Notes under the pieces: model-generated
Databases searched by the model: none
What the model saw: the letters and a program-made list of their open reading frames with translations, nothing else
What the model was told of the DNA's origin: nothing
Made by a program: the position numbers and the translations under genes
Assembly: GCF_000014745.1 (NCBI RefSeq)
Contig: NC_008347.1
Span: 3,116,001 to 3,180,000 of the forward strand
Direction of reading: 5' to 3'
Origin: Maricaulis maris MCS10
Lineage (GTDB): Bacteria > Pseudomonadota > Alphaproteobacteria > Caulobacterales > Maricaulaceae
Length of the DNA: 64,000 nt
Shown: positions 19,209 through 28,119 of the stretch, one piece after another
Numbering within the stretch: position 1 is the first letter of the stretch
Layout of the letters: each line of letters begins with the position of its first letter

Positions 19209-19580
19209 TTAAAGCGCGAGTTTGAGCAGGGCAAAGGCGGTGACGAGCCACAGCCCCAGCGTCAGGAAAGTGTTTGCCAGCATCAAAAGCGTCTTGGTGC
19301 CGTGCTTGTGGACATAGTCCTCGATGATCACCTGCATACCCAGACGCATGTGCGACAAACCCGCCGTCAGGGTGAGCAGGGTGATGATGGCACCAGCCGG
19401 GCTGGAAAAGAATTCGGCGGCGCTGGCGGGCGCGCCGGATTTTGCCAGCATCCAGACGAAGACAGGCGCCAGGAAGAAAAGCGCGATCGAGGTCACACGG
19501 TGGACAATCCAGTGGCTGGCGCCATGGCCGGATGCGCCGAGCCCGCGAACCTTGGCGGTGGGAGTACGATAATCACTCAT
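19209..19580 (-). CDS. sdhD: Succinate dehydrogenase hydrophobic anchor subunit
   Basis: A 123-residue membrane anchor with three predicted transmembrane helices. It contains the conserved GASHWIVHRVTSIALFFLAP, with the quinone-site region, and HMRLGMQVIIEDYVH, whose histidine is a likely haem b ligand. With SdhC it anchors complex II and binds ubiquinone. The start is one base past the sdhC stop, so translation is coupled. Confidence 0.95.
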   Translation of the reverse strand: MSDYRTPTAKVRGLGASGHGASHWIVHRVTSIALFFLAPVFVWMLAKSGAPASAAEFFSSPAGAIITLLTLTAGLSHMRLGMQVIIEDYVHKHGTKTLLMLANTFLTLGLWLVTAFALLKLAL

Positions 19581-19581
19581 C

Positions 19582-19974
19582 TCAAATCCCCAGATCGAGC
19601 CAGATCAGCGCGGTCGGGATGACGGCACCGAAGATGATCAGGATGGAGCGCAGGTTCGACCCTTTGGGATCATAGCCCTTGCCGGCATCCCACAGCAGGT
19701 GACGCAGGCCATTGAGCCAGTGATAGCTGACCGAATAGGTCAGGGCGATCAGGCCGAAGCGGGTCACCCAGGCCATCCAGCCCTCGAACAGGAAGCTGAT
19801 CGAACCTTCGGCGCCGAAGGCGAGAAGGACGACCCAGACGCTGATCGCGACAGCGCCGATATAATTTGCCACTCCGGTGGCACGATGAAGGATGGATGAC
19901 GCCATCGTCGCGTGCCAGCGCCACACCTGCAGGTGTGGCGACATCGGACGCGGATCAGACCAGTCGGAAGCCAT
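19582..19974 (-). CDS. sdhC: Succinate dehydrogenase cytochrome b556 subunit
   Basis: A 130-residue, three-helix membrane subunit. RPMSPHLQVWRW is the family signature before helix one, SILHRATGVANY carries the quinone-site Ser/Arg, and YHWLNGLRHLLWDAG holds the haem-ligand histidine. First gene of the operon, about 70 nt downstream of a candidate promoter. A 22-bp perfect palindrome lies within codons 12-19, in the signature motif. Confidence 0.96.
   Translation of the reverse strand: MASDWSDPRPMSPHLQVWRWHATMASSILHRATGVANYIGAVAISVWVVLLAFGAEGSISFLFEGWMAWVTRFGLIALTYSVSYHWLNGLRHLLWDAGKGYDPKGSNLRSILIIFGAVIPTALIWLDLGI
19919..19940. repeat. 22-bp perfect palindrome inside sdhC
   Basis: CGCCACACCTG is followed immediately by its reverse complement. 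It lies in the early coding region over the conserved SPHLQVWRW motif, so it may simply reflect codon choice for that motif, or it could form an mRNA hairpin near the start of the sdh message. Confidence 0.6.
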
Positions 19975-20049
19975 GCGGCAGCCTTTCGCTCTTTTGTCCG
20001 GAACCTGCGCGGCAGCCCCGCCGGCGCAGAAAGTCAGTGTCGGTGCAGC

Positions 20050-20077
20050 ACAATAGGCCTGAAGTTGTCAGGGTCAA
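20050..20077 (-). promoter_or_regulatory. Candidate promoter for sdhCDA-DUF3052-sdhB
   Basis: On the minus strand TTGACC (20072-20077) and TATTGT (20050-20055) are spaced 16 bp. The implied leader before the sdhC ATG is about 70 nt. Confidence 0.5.
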
Positions 20078-20140
20078 CGCAATGGAGAGTGTACCGCTGA
20101 CAACATCCAGACATTTTTTCCGGGATTCGGTACGCAATCG

Positions 20141-20168
20141 CGTTGCGAAACCCCGTCCGCGCCCTAGA
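20141..20168 (+). promoter_or_regulatory. Candidate promoter for SDR gene
   Basis: TTGCGA (20141-20146) and TAGATT (20163-20168) with a 16-bp spacer, about 22-28 bp before the SDR start codon. Arranged divergently from the sdh promoter in the same 222-bp gap. Confidence 0.4.
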
Positions 20169-20196
20169 TTGGAGGCAAGACCATGAGGAATCCGAC

Positions 20197-21066
20197 ATGA
20201 GCCAGACCCAGCCCTCCGCCGTTGTGACAGGCGCATCCACCGGCATTGGCGCGGCTTGCGCCAAACGACTCGTCGACGAAGGCTGGCGCGTGTTTGCCGG
20301 GGTCCGGAAGAACGAAGATGGCGAGCGCCTCAAGGCAGAACTGGGCGCCAATCTGATCCCGGTGACCATCGATGTGACTGACACCGACAGCGTCCGGGCC
20401 GCCGCAGCCATCGTCCGCGAGGCGCTGGACGGCCAGACGCTAAAGGGCCTGGTCAACAATGCAGGGATTGCGGTCGCGGGGCCGATGCTGGAATTGCCGA
20501 TCGAGGAATTCCAGAACCAGATGGACGTCAATGTGACAGGCATAGTCCGCGTCACACAGGCTTTCGGCCCGCTTCTGGGGGTCGATGAAGGCCTGACCGG
20601 CGGGCCGGGCCGCATCGTCATGATGTCCTCGGTCGCCGGCGAAATGGGGGCGCCCTTCCTGGGCCCCTATGCAGCGTCCAAACACGCCGTAGAGGGGATC
20701 AGCAAGTCGCTGCGGCGCGAACTGATGCTCTATGGCATCGAGGTGATCGTCATTGGTCCGGGTGCGGTGGCCACCCCGATCTGGTCAAAGGCCGAAGAGA
20801 TCGACACGACGCCCTACGAAAACAGTCCATTCTACGAGGCGATGACCCGTATCCAGGGCTGGATGGCGAAGAACGGCCCGGACGGGTTCCCGCCCTCCAA
20901 GATCGCCGACCGGGTTTTCCGGGCCTTCACCGACGCCAAGCCGCGCTTCCGCTACGCCATTGTTCCGGACCGCCTGACCAACTGGTCCCTGCCCCGGATG
21001 CTGCCGGAGCGGATAGTCAACAACATGGTCGCCAAGCGGGTCGGATTGCAGCGCAAGGGCCGCTGA
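20197..21066 (+). CDS. Short-chain dehydrogenase/reductase
   Basis: A 289-residue classical SDR. The NAD(P) motif TGASTGIG is at residues 11-18, NNAG near 87, and a catalytic Ser-Tyr-Lys set in MMSSVAGEM and YAASKHAVEG. Substrate unknown; the C-terminal extension beyond the core is typical of retinol/steroid dehydrogenase-like SDRs. The ATG at 20197 follows an AGGA site; the longer frame is not credible. Confidence 0.93.
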   Translation: MSQTQPSAVVTGASTGIGAACAKRLVDEGWRVFAGVRKNEDGERLKAELGANLIPVTIDVTDTDSVRAAAAIVREALDGQTLKGLVNNAGIAVAGPMLELPIEEFQNQMDVNVTGIVRVTQAFGPLLGVDEGLTGGPGRIVMMSSVAGEMGAPFLGPYAASKHAVEGISKSLRRELMLYGIEVIVIGPGAVATPIWSKAEEIDTTPYENSPFYEAMTRIQGWMAKNGPDGFPPSKIADRVFRAFTDAKPRFRYAIVPDRLTNWSLPRMLPERIVNNMVAKRVGLQRKGR

Positions 21067-21145
21067 CCGCCCTTCACGACAATGACGGACCGGCTTGCGG
21101 GCCGTCTCGCGGCGGGCCATCCTCTGGCCAACAGGGGAGAGGTCC

Positions 21146-22987
21146 ATGCTTTTTCATCGTTCTGCCGGTTTGCTAGCCGGTGCTTCACTGCTCGCGCTGA
21201 GCCTGGCTGTTCCGCCCGCGTCCATAGCCGCGTCGATGCCATTGCTCGCCAAGACCGCTGTCCAGGCCGACGACGTTTCAGCCAGCGCCGCATTCAACGC
21301 CCTGATCGAGGACTTCGAAGCCTTCGAACATGAAAACAGCCCCGGCGCCCGCGCCCGCGACGGTGATCTGGAAGCGGCCGGACAATGGTATGATGTCAGC
21401 GAAGCGTCGCTGGACGCACAGGCAACAGCGGAAGCGAACTTCCTGCAACGCCTTGAGGCCATCGATGCGGCGGCACTCGACGACAATGAACGGATTTCCC
21501 ACGCCGTTCTTGATTACATCCTGCGCTTCCGTGTTGAACTGGCACCGTTCGACGAAGCCCGTCGTCCCTTCAACAATGACAGCGGATTTTTCTCCGCCCC
21601 GTCCTACGCGTCGGCCTCCACTCGTTTGCGCACCATTGATCGCGCCGATGCCTGGGTGACACGCATCAACGCCATCCCCGGCTTTTTCGATGCCAATATC
21701 GAGTGGATGCGCCGGGGTCTCGCCGATGGGTTCACGCAGCCCCGCCTGATCGCTGAACTGGCGGCCTCCCAGGTGGAGGCGCTGAGCGATCCCGACACGC
21801 TGCACGGTCTGCTGATCGCCCCGATCGAGGGCATGCCCGAAAACCTTCCCGCCGACGAGCTTGCCCGTGTGCGCGACGAGGCCGAAACCGCTATTCGGGA
21901 CTCCGCCATCCCGGCCTATGAAAACCTGCTGGCCTTCTTGCGCGACGAATACATCCCGCAGACCCGCGAGAGTCTGGGGGTTTCCGAAGTTCCCGAGGGT
22001 CGTCAGTACTACCAGACCCTGGTGCGCTATCACACGACCCTGGATACCTCGCCCGAGGAAGTCCATCAGCGCGGTCTCAATGAAGTCGCCCGCATTCGTG
22101 GCGAGATGGATGAGGTGATCGAGCGGTCCGGTTTCGAAGGGAGCTTCGCGGAGTTTCTCAACTTCCTGCGTACCGACCCGCAATTCTATGCCGAGACGCC
22201 GGAAGAGCTGCTGATGCACGCCGCCTGGATTTCCAAGCGCGCTGATGACGCCATGCCGCGTTTCTTCGGGCATCTGCCGCGCCTTCCCTATGGCGTCCGG
22301 CCGGTTCCAGACACCATGGCGCCGACCTACACCACGGGCCGCTACTGGCCGGGCGATATCGATAACGGCGTGGCCGGCGGCTATATGGTCAACACTTATG
22401 ACCTGACCCAGCGCCCGCTCTACACGCTGCCGGCACTCACCGTGCACGAAGCAGTGCCGGGCCACCACCACCAGATTTCCATTGCCGCCGAGCTGGAGGA
22501 CGTCCCCGATTTCCGCCGCAACAGCTACATCACCGCCTTCGGTGAAGGCTGGGGCCTCTATACCGAGACCCTTGCGACCGACATGGGCCTGTACACCACG
22601 CCCTACGAGGAATTCGGGCGGCTGACCTATGAAATGTGGCGCGCCTGCCGTCTCGTCGTCGATACAGGCATCCACTACATGGGCTGGACCCAGGACCAGG
22701 CCGAAGCCTGCCTGTTGGAGAACTCGGCCCTCGCCCCGCACAATGTCCGCACCGAAGTTCAGCGCTACATTTCCTGGGCTGGTCAGGCCCTGGCCTACAA
22801 GTCGGGCGAATTGTTGATGCGCGACCTGCGGGCTCGCGCAGAAGCTCGTCTGGGCACTGATTTCGACATCCGCGCCTTCCACGACCATCTGTTGGCGGAC
22901 GGCGCCATGCCGCTCTCGGCCCTGGAGGCCAAAATGGTCGACTGGATCGAGGAACAGGCCGCAGCTGTGACGGAGCAATCGGAATGA
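21146..22987 (+). CDS. DUF885-family secreted metallopeptidase-like protein
   Basis: A 613-residue exported protein. The signal peptide ends near residues 27-30. The rest is an all-helical DUF885 protein with the zinc-site-like TVHEAVPGHHHQIS and the downstream GEGWGLYTE, whose Glu and His resemble those of M32/M2-like carboxypeptidases. Members are usually annotated as peptidases without tested substrate. The ATG at 21146 has a GGGGAGAGG site. Its last four bases overlap the start of the next gene (ATGA), so the two are co-translated. Confidence 0.88.
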   Translation: MLFHRSAGLLAGASLLALSLAVPPASIAASMPLLAKTAVQADDVSASAAFNALIEDFEAFEHENSPGARARDGDLEAAGQWYDVSEASLDAQATAEANFLQRLEAIDAAALDDNERISHAVLDYILRFRVELAPFDEARRPFNNDSGFFSAPSYASASTRLRTIDRADAWVTRINAIPGFFDANIEWMRRGLADGFTQPRLIAELAASQVEALSDPDTLHGLLIAPIEGMPENLPADELARVRDEAETAIRDSAIPAYENLLAFLRDEYIPQTRESLGVSEVPEGRQYYQTLVRYHTTLDTSPEEVHQRGLNEVARIRGEMDEVIERSGFEGSFAEFLNFLRTDPQFYAETPEELLMHAAWISKRADDAMPRFFGHLPRLPYGVRPVPDTMAPTYTTGRYWPGDIDNGVAGGYMVNTYDLTQRPLYTLPALTVHEAVPGHHHQISIAAELEDVPDFRRNSYITAFGEGWGLYTETLATDMGLYTTPYEEFGRLTYEMWRACRLVVDTGIHYMGWTQDQAEACLLENSALAPHNVRTEVQRYISWAGQALAYKSGELLMRDLRARAEARLGTDFDIRAFHDHLLADGAMPLSALEAKMVDWIEEQAAAVTEQSE

Positions 22988-23595
22988 TCGCCTTCGCCAT
23001 TACCGACGCTCTCGTGGTGGTCGGCGCCTTTCTCGGCATCTATCTGCTTTGGCCGCATCGCCGCGATGGCAAGGTCCGGATGATCCGCTTCGGCCTCGGC
23101 TTTATGGCCTTCGCGGCGCTGATCGGCGTGGTCCGGTTTGCATCGGGCCAGGTCACTGAACTGGCAGGCCTGCATGGTATGGCGACCGATTTCGCCGGGG
23201 CAGCCGGCCTCCTGCTGATCGCCACGGGACTGATGCTCAAGACCCGCGCCGTCAAGCTGGACAGTGGTGTCACCCGCTATATCCGCTACGGCATTCCGGC
23301 CCTGGTTGCCTTCCTCATGTTCTTTCCCGGCACGACAACCCTGATCAGCCTGTTGCCGATCCTGGCGCTTGTGATCGGTCTTGCCGCGAGCGCCATGCTG
23401 ACCCTGCACGGACAACGTCCGGCCGGGCTGGTCTGGCTGGCCAGCTTTGTGTTGATCGGGGCGGTTTCGCTGCTGATCGGTGGCAGCCGGACAGAGAGCA
23501 CGCTGGGGATCACCAACTGGCACATATATCATGCCGCCCTGGGTCTCTGGGCGGTGATGGTCGGCGAGGCGACAAACCGGCTGATGAAGCGCTGA
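22984..23595 (+). CDS. Integral membrane protein of unknown function
   Basis: A 203-residue protein with about six hydrophobic segments, few charged loops and a short basic cytoplasmic loop (WPHRRDGKVR). No family is recognised with confidence. Its start overlaps the DUF885 gene by four bases, which suggests the two products work together, for example a membrane partner for the exported peptidase-like protein, though this is inference from coupling only. Confidence 0.75.
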   Translation: MIAFAITDALVVVGAFLGIYLLWPHRRDGKVRMIRFGLGFMAFAALIGVVRFASGQVTELAGLHGMATDFAGAAGLLLIATGLMLKTRAVKLDSGVTRYIRYGIPALVAFLMFFPGTTTLISLLPILALVIGLAASAMLTLHGQRPAGLVWLASFVLIGAVSLLIGGSRTESTLGITNWHIYHAALGLWAVMVGEATNRLMKR

Positions 23596-23647
23596 TTGCC
23601 CGCGCCGCTTGACGATAAGCCGCCACTCCACCACTTATCCGCTCTCA

Positions 23648-24982
23648 ATGAGCACGCATGATGACAATCCGGCCGCTTCCGGTGCCGACACGCCGCCGAC
23701 CCGGCCTGTCGACGCAGAAGCCGCGCTCGAAATCCTGACCTTCGGCTGCCGGCTGAATGCCTGGGAGAGCGAGGTCATGCGCAAGCATGCCCGCGATCAG
23801 GGCCTGACCAATACCATTCTTGTGAACACCTGTGCGGTCACCAATGAGGCTGTCCGCCAGGCCCGCCAGAACATCCGCCGCGCCCGCCGCGACAATCCGG
23901 ACGCCCAGATCATCGTCACCGGCTGCGCGGCCCAGGTCGATCCGGACATGTTCGGCAGGATGCCGGAAGTAAACCGGGTGATCGGCAATGACGACAAGCT
24001 GAAAGCGGAAACGTTCAAACCCGCCGATCTCTTGGGCGGCACCGAAAAGGTGCGCGTCAACGACATCATGAGCGTGACCGAGACCGCCGGTCATCTGGTC
24101 GAGGGCATGGAGGGGCGCGCCCGGGCCTATGTCCAGGTCCAGAATGGCTGTGACCATCGCTGCACCTTCTGCATCATCCCCTATGGCCGCGGCAATTCGC
24201 GCTCGGTGGGCGCTGGCGAGGTGGTCGATCAGATCAAGACTCTGGTCGATAGCGGCCACAGCGAGGTCGTGCTGACCGGGGTCGATCTGACCTCCTGGGG
24301 CGAGGACCTGCCAGGCAAGCCGCCACTGGGGCGTCTGGTCCAGTCCATCCTGAAACATGTTCCGGACCTGCCGCGACTGCGCCTGTCCTCGATCGACGCG
24401 ATTGAAATCGATGAGGCGCTGTTCGAAGCGGTGACGGGTGAGACGCGGATCGCGCCCTATCTGCACCTGTCGCTGCAGGCCGGCGACGACATGATCCTCA
24501 AGCGCATGAAGCGGCGTCATCTGCGCGATGACGCGATTGCCCTGTGCGAGCGGTTGAAGTCGGCCCGACCCGAAATCGCCTTCGGCGCCGACATGATCGC
24601 GGGCTTCCCGACCGAGACCGATGCCATGTTCGAAAACTCGATCCGCCTGGTCGACGAGTGCCGGCTCGCCTATCTGCACGTCTTCCCCTATTCGCCGCGT
24701 CCCGGGACACCAGCAGCGCGCATGCCGCAGCTCGAGCGCGCGGTGATCAAGGATCGCGCCAACCGGCTCCGCGCCAAGGCCGACGAGGCTCTCAGCCGGC
24801 ACCTCGACGGGATGATCGGGTTGGAGAGGGCCGCTCTGGTTGAAAAGCCGGGCTTTGCCCGCGCCGGAAACTTTGCCGGCATCCGCATCGAAGAAGCCGA
24901 ATTCCCGCGGGCCGGTGCGCTTGTCGATATCGCAATATCGGGGCATGACGGGCGTGAATTACAGGGGGTCATCACCGGATGA
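23648..24982 (+). CDS. mtaB: tRNA t6A37 methylthiotransferase MtaB
   Basis: A 444-residue radical-SAM methylthiotransferase that adds a methylthio group to t6A at position 37 of tRNAs, forming ms2t6A. The N-terminal UPF0004 domain has TFGCRLN, NTCAVTNEA and VTGCAAQ, whose cysteines bind one cluster. The radical-SAM CxxxCxxC is CDHRCTFCIIPYGRG, and a short TRAM-like C-terminus follows. MtaB rather than MiaB is favoured by CRLN and the short tail. The ATG at 23648 lacks a good ribosome site; a TTG at 23609 is an alternative. The stop overlaps ftsY by four bases. Confidence 0.93.
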   Translation: MSTHDDNPAASGADTPPTRPVDAEAALEILTFGCRLNAWESEVMRKHARDQGLTNTILVNTCAVTNEAVRQARQNIRRARRDNPDAQIIVTGCAAQVDPDMFGRMPEVNRVIGNDDKLKAETFKPADLLGGTEKVRVNDIMSVTETAGHLVEGMEGRARAYVQVQNGCDHRCTFCIIPYGRGNSRSVGAGEVVDQIKTLVDSGHSEVVLTGVDLTSWGEDLPGKPPLGRLVQSILKHVPDLPRLRLSSIDAIEIDEALFEAVTGETRIAPYLHLSLQAGDDMILKRMKRRHLRDDAIALCERLKSARPEIAFGADMIAGFPTETDAMFENSIRLVDECRLAYLHVFPYSPRPGTPAARMPQLERAVIKDRANRLRAKADEALSRHLDGMIGLERAALVEKPGFARAGNFAGIRIEEAEFPRAGALVDIAISGHDGRELQGVITG

Positions 24983-25908
24983 GCGAGAAGAAGCCCGGTT
25001 TCTTCTCCCGACTGGCACAGGGGCTCAAACGCTCCTCGTCCAAGCTGGGAGACAGCGTCAGCGCGATTTTCACCAAGCGCAAACTCGATCGCGAGGCGCT
25101 GGAAGAGCTTGAAGACGTCCTGATCGCGGCCGACCTGGGCGCGGCAGCGGCCATGCAGGTCACTGAACGCCTGGCCAAGGACCGGTTCGACAAGGAAGTT
25201 TCCGACGAAGAGGTCCGTGAAGCCCTGGCAGAGGTGGTCGCCGAAACGCTGACGCCGCTGGAGCAAGGGCTGGATCTGAGCGGTGCCCGGCCCCAGGTCG
25301 TGCTGTTTGTCGGGGTAAACGGCTCAGGCAAGACCACGACGCTGGGCAAGATTGCGGTCAAGCTGAAGCGCGAGGGTCGCAATCCGATCCTGGCCGCCGG
25401 GGACACTTTCCGCGCCGCCGCCATCGAGCAGGTCTCGGTCTGGGGAGAGCGGGCCAAGTCGCCAGTGATCAAACGGGAAATCGGTGCTGATGCGGCAGGT
25501 CTCGCCTTCGACGCCATCGACCAGGCCGACCGCGACGGTCATGACGTCGTCTTGATCGACACCGCCGGACGCCTGCAAAACAAGGCGGAGCTGATGGATG
25601 AGCTGCGCAAGGTCGTGCGGGTCATCAAGAAGCGCATGCCGGACGCGCCGCATCATGTTGTCCTCGTGCTGGACGGCACGGTCGGCTCCAACGCCGTGTC
25701 GCAGGCCCAGGCCTTCCTGGAAGCCTCCGAAGTAACCGGCGTGGTGATGACCAAGCTGGACGGGACCGCCAAGGGCGGCGCCCTGGTCCAGGTCGCCGAG
25801 AAGTTCCAGCTGCCAATCCACTATATCGGTATCGGCGAGGGAGAAGAGGACTTACAGCCCTTCTCGGCCCGCGATTTCTCGCGCGCCCTGGCCGGGCTGG
25901 AAAGCTAG
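24979..25908 (+). CDS. ftsY: Signal recognition particle receptor FtsY
   Basis: A 309-residue SRP GTPase that docks ribosome-nascent-chain-SRP complexes at the membrane. The G1 motif is GVNGSGKTTTLGK, followed by GDTFRAAAIEQ, DTAGRLQNKAELMDEL and TKLDGTAKGG. The acidic A domain of enterobacterial FtsY is replaced by a short basic segment (FFSRLAQGLKRSSSKL), usual for alphaproteobacteria. Translationally coupled to mtaB (ATGA). Its partner ffh lies at 62110. Confidence 0.97.
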   Translation: MSEKKPGFFSRLAQGLKRSSSKLGDSVSAIFTKRKLDREALEELEDVLIAADLGAAAAMQVTERLAKDRFDKEVSDEEVREALAEVVAETLTPLEQGLDLSGARPQVVLFVGVNGSGKTTTLGKIAVKLKREGRNPILAAGDTFRAAAIEQVSVWGERAKSPVIKREIGADAAGLAFDAIDQADRDGHDVVLIDTAGRLQNKAELMDELRKVVRVIKKRMPDAPHHVVLVLDGTVGSNAVSQAQAFLEASEVTGVVMTKLDGTAKGGALVQVAEKFQLPIHYIGIGEGEEDLQPFSARDFSRALAGLES

Positions 25909-25911
25909 CGC

Positions 25912-26760
25912 TTGGACAACACGCTCGCCCTCGCCACCCTGGCCATGTTGGGCTCGGCACTGGCCCATGCGGTCATGACCCTGCTGACCAAGAAGGCGAC
26001 CGACAAGCTCGTCTTTCGTGGCCTGACCCAGGGCTTCCTGGCTGTTCTCATTCTGCCCTGGCTCCTGTTCCAGCCCATTCCTCCGTGGGAAGTCTGGCGT
26101 TTCCTGCTCACCGGCGCAGTGGTGATCTGGGCCTTCAACATGCTGTTGGTCGCGGCTTTCAACGAGGGGGAGATGAATCTCGCCTATCCGGTCATGCGCG
26201 GCGCAGCGCCGGCGCTGGCGGCGTTGGCTGCATTCGTGTTTCTCGGCGAGACGGTTTCGCTCGGACAGTTGGCCGGGCTCGGCGTTGCGACAGCGGCGCT
26301 GATCGGCTTTGCCTGGCCCGAACGTGACGGCAAACCCAAGCTGAAACTGATCCTTCTGGCCCTCGCCGCAGCCAGCATGACGGCCAGCTATACCGTGATC
26401 GATGCGGCCGGTGTGCGGGTTTCAGGTCAGCTTTTCATCTATCTGGGCTGGTTCTTCGTCCTGTCCGGCGTGACCATCCTGCCGACGGCGATCTTTCGGC
26501 GCGGCACAAGCTTCCTGTCCATCGCTCGGCAGGAAACCCGACCGGCCCTGATGTGCATGGGTTTCAACCTCGCCACCTACGGGCTGGCCCTTTATGCCTA
26601 CGCCAATGCCCCGGTCGCGCCCATGGCCGCCCTGCGTGAGCTTTCCATCGTATTGGGAGCCCTGCTCGCCGCGCTCGTGCTGAAGGAACCCTTCGGCGGA
26701 CGGCGCATCCTGCTTGCAATCTGCCTTGCTGCCGGGCTCGTATTGCTTCAGGTGATGTAA
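25912..26760 (+). CDS. EamA/DMT-family transporter
   Basis: A 282-residue protein with ten predicted membrane helices in two EamA repeats (first about 5-140, second about 145-280), including GEMNLAYPVMRGAAP and ELSIVLGALLAALVLKE. Such drug/metabolite transporters export small metabolites; the substrate is unknown. I accept a TTG start at 25912, four bases after the ftsY stop with GGAAAG upstream; the first in-frame ATG would cut into the first helix. Confidence 0.88.
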   Translation: MDNTLALATLAMLGSALAHAVMTLLTKKATDKLVFRGLTQGFLAVLILPWLLFQPIPPWEVWRFLLTGAVVIWAFNMLLVAAFNEGEMNLAYPVMRGAAPALAALAAFVFLGETVSLGQLAGLGVATAALIGFAWPERDGKPKLKLILLALAAASMTASYTVIDAAGVRVSGQLFIYLGWFFVLSGVTILPTAIFRRGTSFLSIARQETRPALMCMGFNLATYGLALYAYANAPVAPMAALRELSIVLGALLAALVLKEPFGGRRILLAICLAAGLVLLQVM

Positions 26761-26781
26761 ACCGCAAACGGAGTGCTGACC

Positions 26782-27429
26782 TTGGCCCAGACCCAGAAAA
26801 CGTCCGAGCAGGGCTCGCGCCTCCTCATCGATGCCGGCCCCATCGGGGTCTGGATCGTCGTCTACAATGTCGCGCGCATGTTCGCCGCTGACCAGGCGAT
26901 CTATATCGGCACCGGCGCCTATATGGTCGCCGCAACCATCGCCTTGGCAATGTCGATCCGGATCGAACGACGCATTCCGCCGATGCTGGTCTTCACCACC
27001 GTCATCGTATTGTTCTTCGGGGCGCTGGGAATATTCCTGCAAGACCCGGTCTTCATCTACGCCAAACCCACCATCATCAATCTGTTCCTGTCCTATCTCG
27101 TTCTGGTCAGCCTGGCGCTGGGCCACAATATCTGGAAGGTGTTCTTCGGGCATATCTTCGAACTGACGGATCGCGCCTGGACCCTTCTCGCCATCCGATG
27201 GGCCCTCTGGTTCCAATTCCTCGCCGGCCTCAATGAGGTCATGTGGCGTCACATCACTGACAGCGTGGTGCCCGAAAGCGCGCGCTGGTTCGCCGGGCTG
27301 GAATTGAGCGAGGCCTTTTGGTCAAACGCCAAGCTTGGCGTGATGGTGCTGTCGGTCTTGTTCGCCGCATCGCAAATGCCGCTGATCCTCAAGAACCAGC
27401 CGAAAACCCCAGCAGAACCCGACGCCTGA
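26782..27429 (+). CDS. yciB: Inner membrane-spanning protein YciB (septation protein A)
   Basis: A 215-residue polytopic membrane protein of the YciB/IspZ family, implicated in cell envelope integrity and septation through contacts with division and elongation proteins. Typical parts are LLIDAGPIGVWIVVYNVAR, FGALGIFLQDPVFIYAKPTIIN and NEVMWRHITDSVVPESARWF. I use the TTG at 26782, eight bases after a CGGAG site; the GTG at 26773 overlaps that site. The ftsY-EamA-yciB order points to one transcript. Confidence 0.92.
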   Translation: MAQTQKTSEQGSRLLIDAGPIGVWIVVYNVARMFAADQAIYIGTGAYMVAATIALAMSIRIERRIPPMLVFTTVIVLFFGALGIFLQDPVFIYAKPTIINLFLSYLVLVSLALGHNIWKVFFGHIFELTDRAWTLLAIRWALWFQFLAGLNEVMWRHITDSVVPESARWFAGLELSEAFWSNAKLGVMVLSVLFAASQMPLILKNQPKTPAEPDA

Positions 27430-27513
27430 CACCGACATTCCGTGTTCGGACATTTGTCATTCCTGCGTTATAAATCCGCCCTAGGATGAATTCCCGAACA
27501 GGCGGGGGCGGTC

Positions 27514-28119
27514 ATGGCGCACGACAAGCACGACACCAAGGAATTCCATCTCTCGGAGTCACCCGGCCATCTGCTCCACAGGGCCCAGCAGTTCGCGGCA
27601 GAACGATTCACCAAGGCGATGGCGGGAGCCAAGCTGACCCAGCGTCAGTTCGCCGTCCTGCATGCGACCGCCGAAGAAGAAGGCCTGACCCAGACCCAGC
27701 TGGTCAAATCGACCGGGATCGACCGCTCCACCCTCGCCGAGCTGGTCGCCCGAATGGTCAAGAATGGCCTGCTCGAACGGGAAAAGCTTCCCGACGATGC
27801 CCGCGCCAATGCAGTCAAGCTGACCGATGACGGACGGGCGCTGCTTGAAGCGGCGACGCTCGGCGCGAAGGAGGCTGACAAGGCAATCCTGTCGGCCCTC
27901 CCGAAAAACAAGCGCGCGAGTTTCCTGGAGACCCTGCGCCGGATAGCGGAGACGCTCGAAAAGGGCGAGGAGGCAGCCAAACAGGCCAAGATCAAGGTCA
28001 AAGAGAAAAAGAAGAAGGCCAAGAAGAAGGCCAAGGAAAAAGCCAAGGCAAAGGCCAAGAAAGCAGCTCGAAAATCGAAGAAGGTTTCGGCTGACGCAGC
28101 GCCGAAAACCGGCACCTAG
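27514..28119 (+). CDS. MarR-family regulator with histone-H1-like Lys/Ala tail
   Basis: A 201-residue protein. Residues 15-145 are a MarR winged helix, with LTQRQFAVLHA, TQTQLVKSTGIDRSTLAELV (recognition helix) and KNGLLEREKLPDDARANAVKLT (wing). From about residue 150 a tail of some 50 residues is nearly all Lys, Ala and Glu (KEKKKKAKKK, KAKAKAKKAARKS), like eukaryotic H1 or bacterial H1-like proteins. Such tails bind DNA nonspecifically. The DNA there repeats AAGAAGGCC-type units, so slippage could vary its length. Its stop overlaps the ccmG stop on the other strand (CTAG). Confidence 0.9.
   Translation: MAHDKHDTKEFHLSESPGHLLHRAQQFAAERFTKAMAGAKLTQRQFAVLHATAEEEGLTQTQLVKSTGIDRSTLAELVARMVKNGLLEREKLPDDARANAVKLTDDGRALLEAATLGAKEADKAILSALPKNKRASFLETLRRIAETLEKGEEAAKQAKIKVKEKKKKAKKKAKEKAKAKAKKAARKSKKVSADAAPKTGT

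Noticed and set aside
21278-22978. Long reverse-strand frame (566 codons) opposite the DUF885 gene
   Set aside because: Composition is the antisense shadow of a GC-rich gene (no domain, no start site), while the plus strand has a signal peptide and a metallopeptidase motif.
23645-24946. Reverse frame of 433 codons opposite mtaB
   Set aside because: Shadow; the plus strand encodes a complete radical-SAM enzyme.
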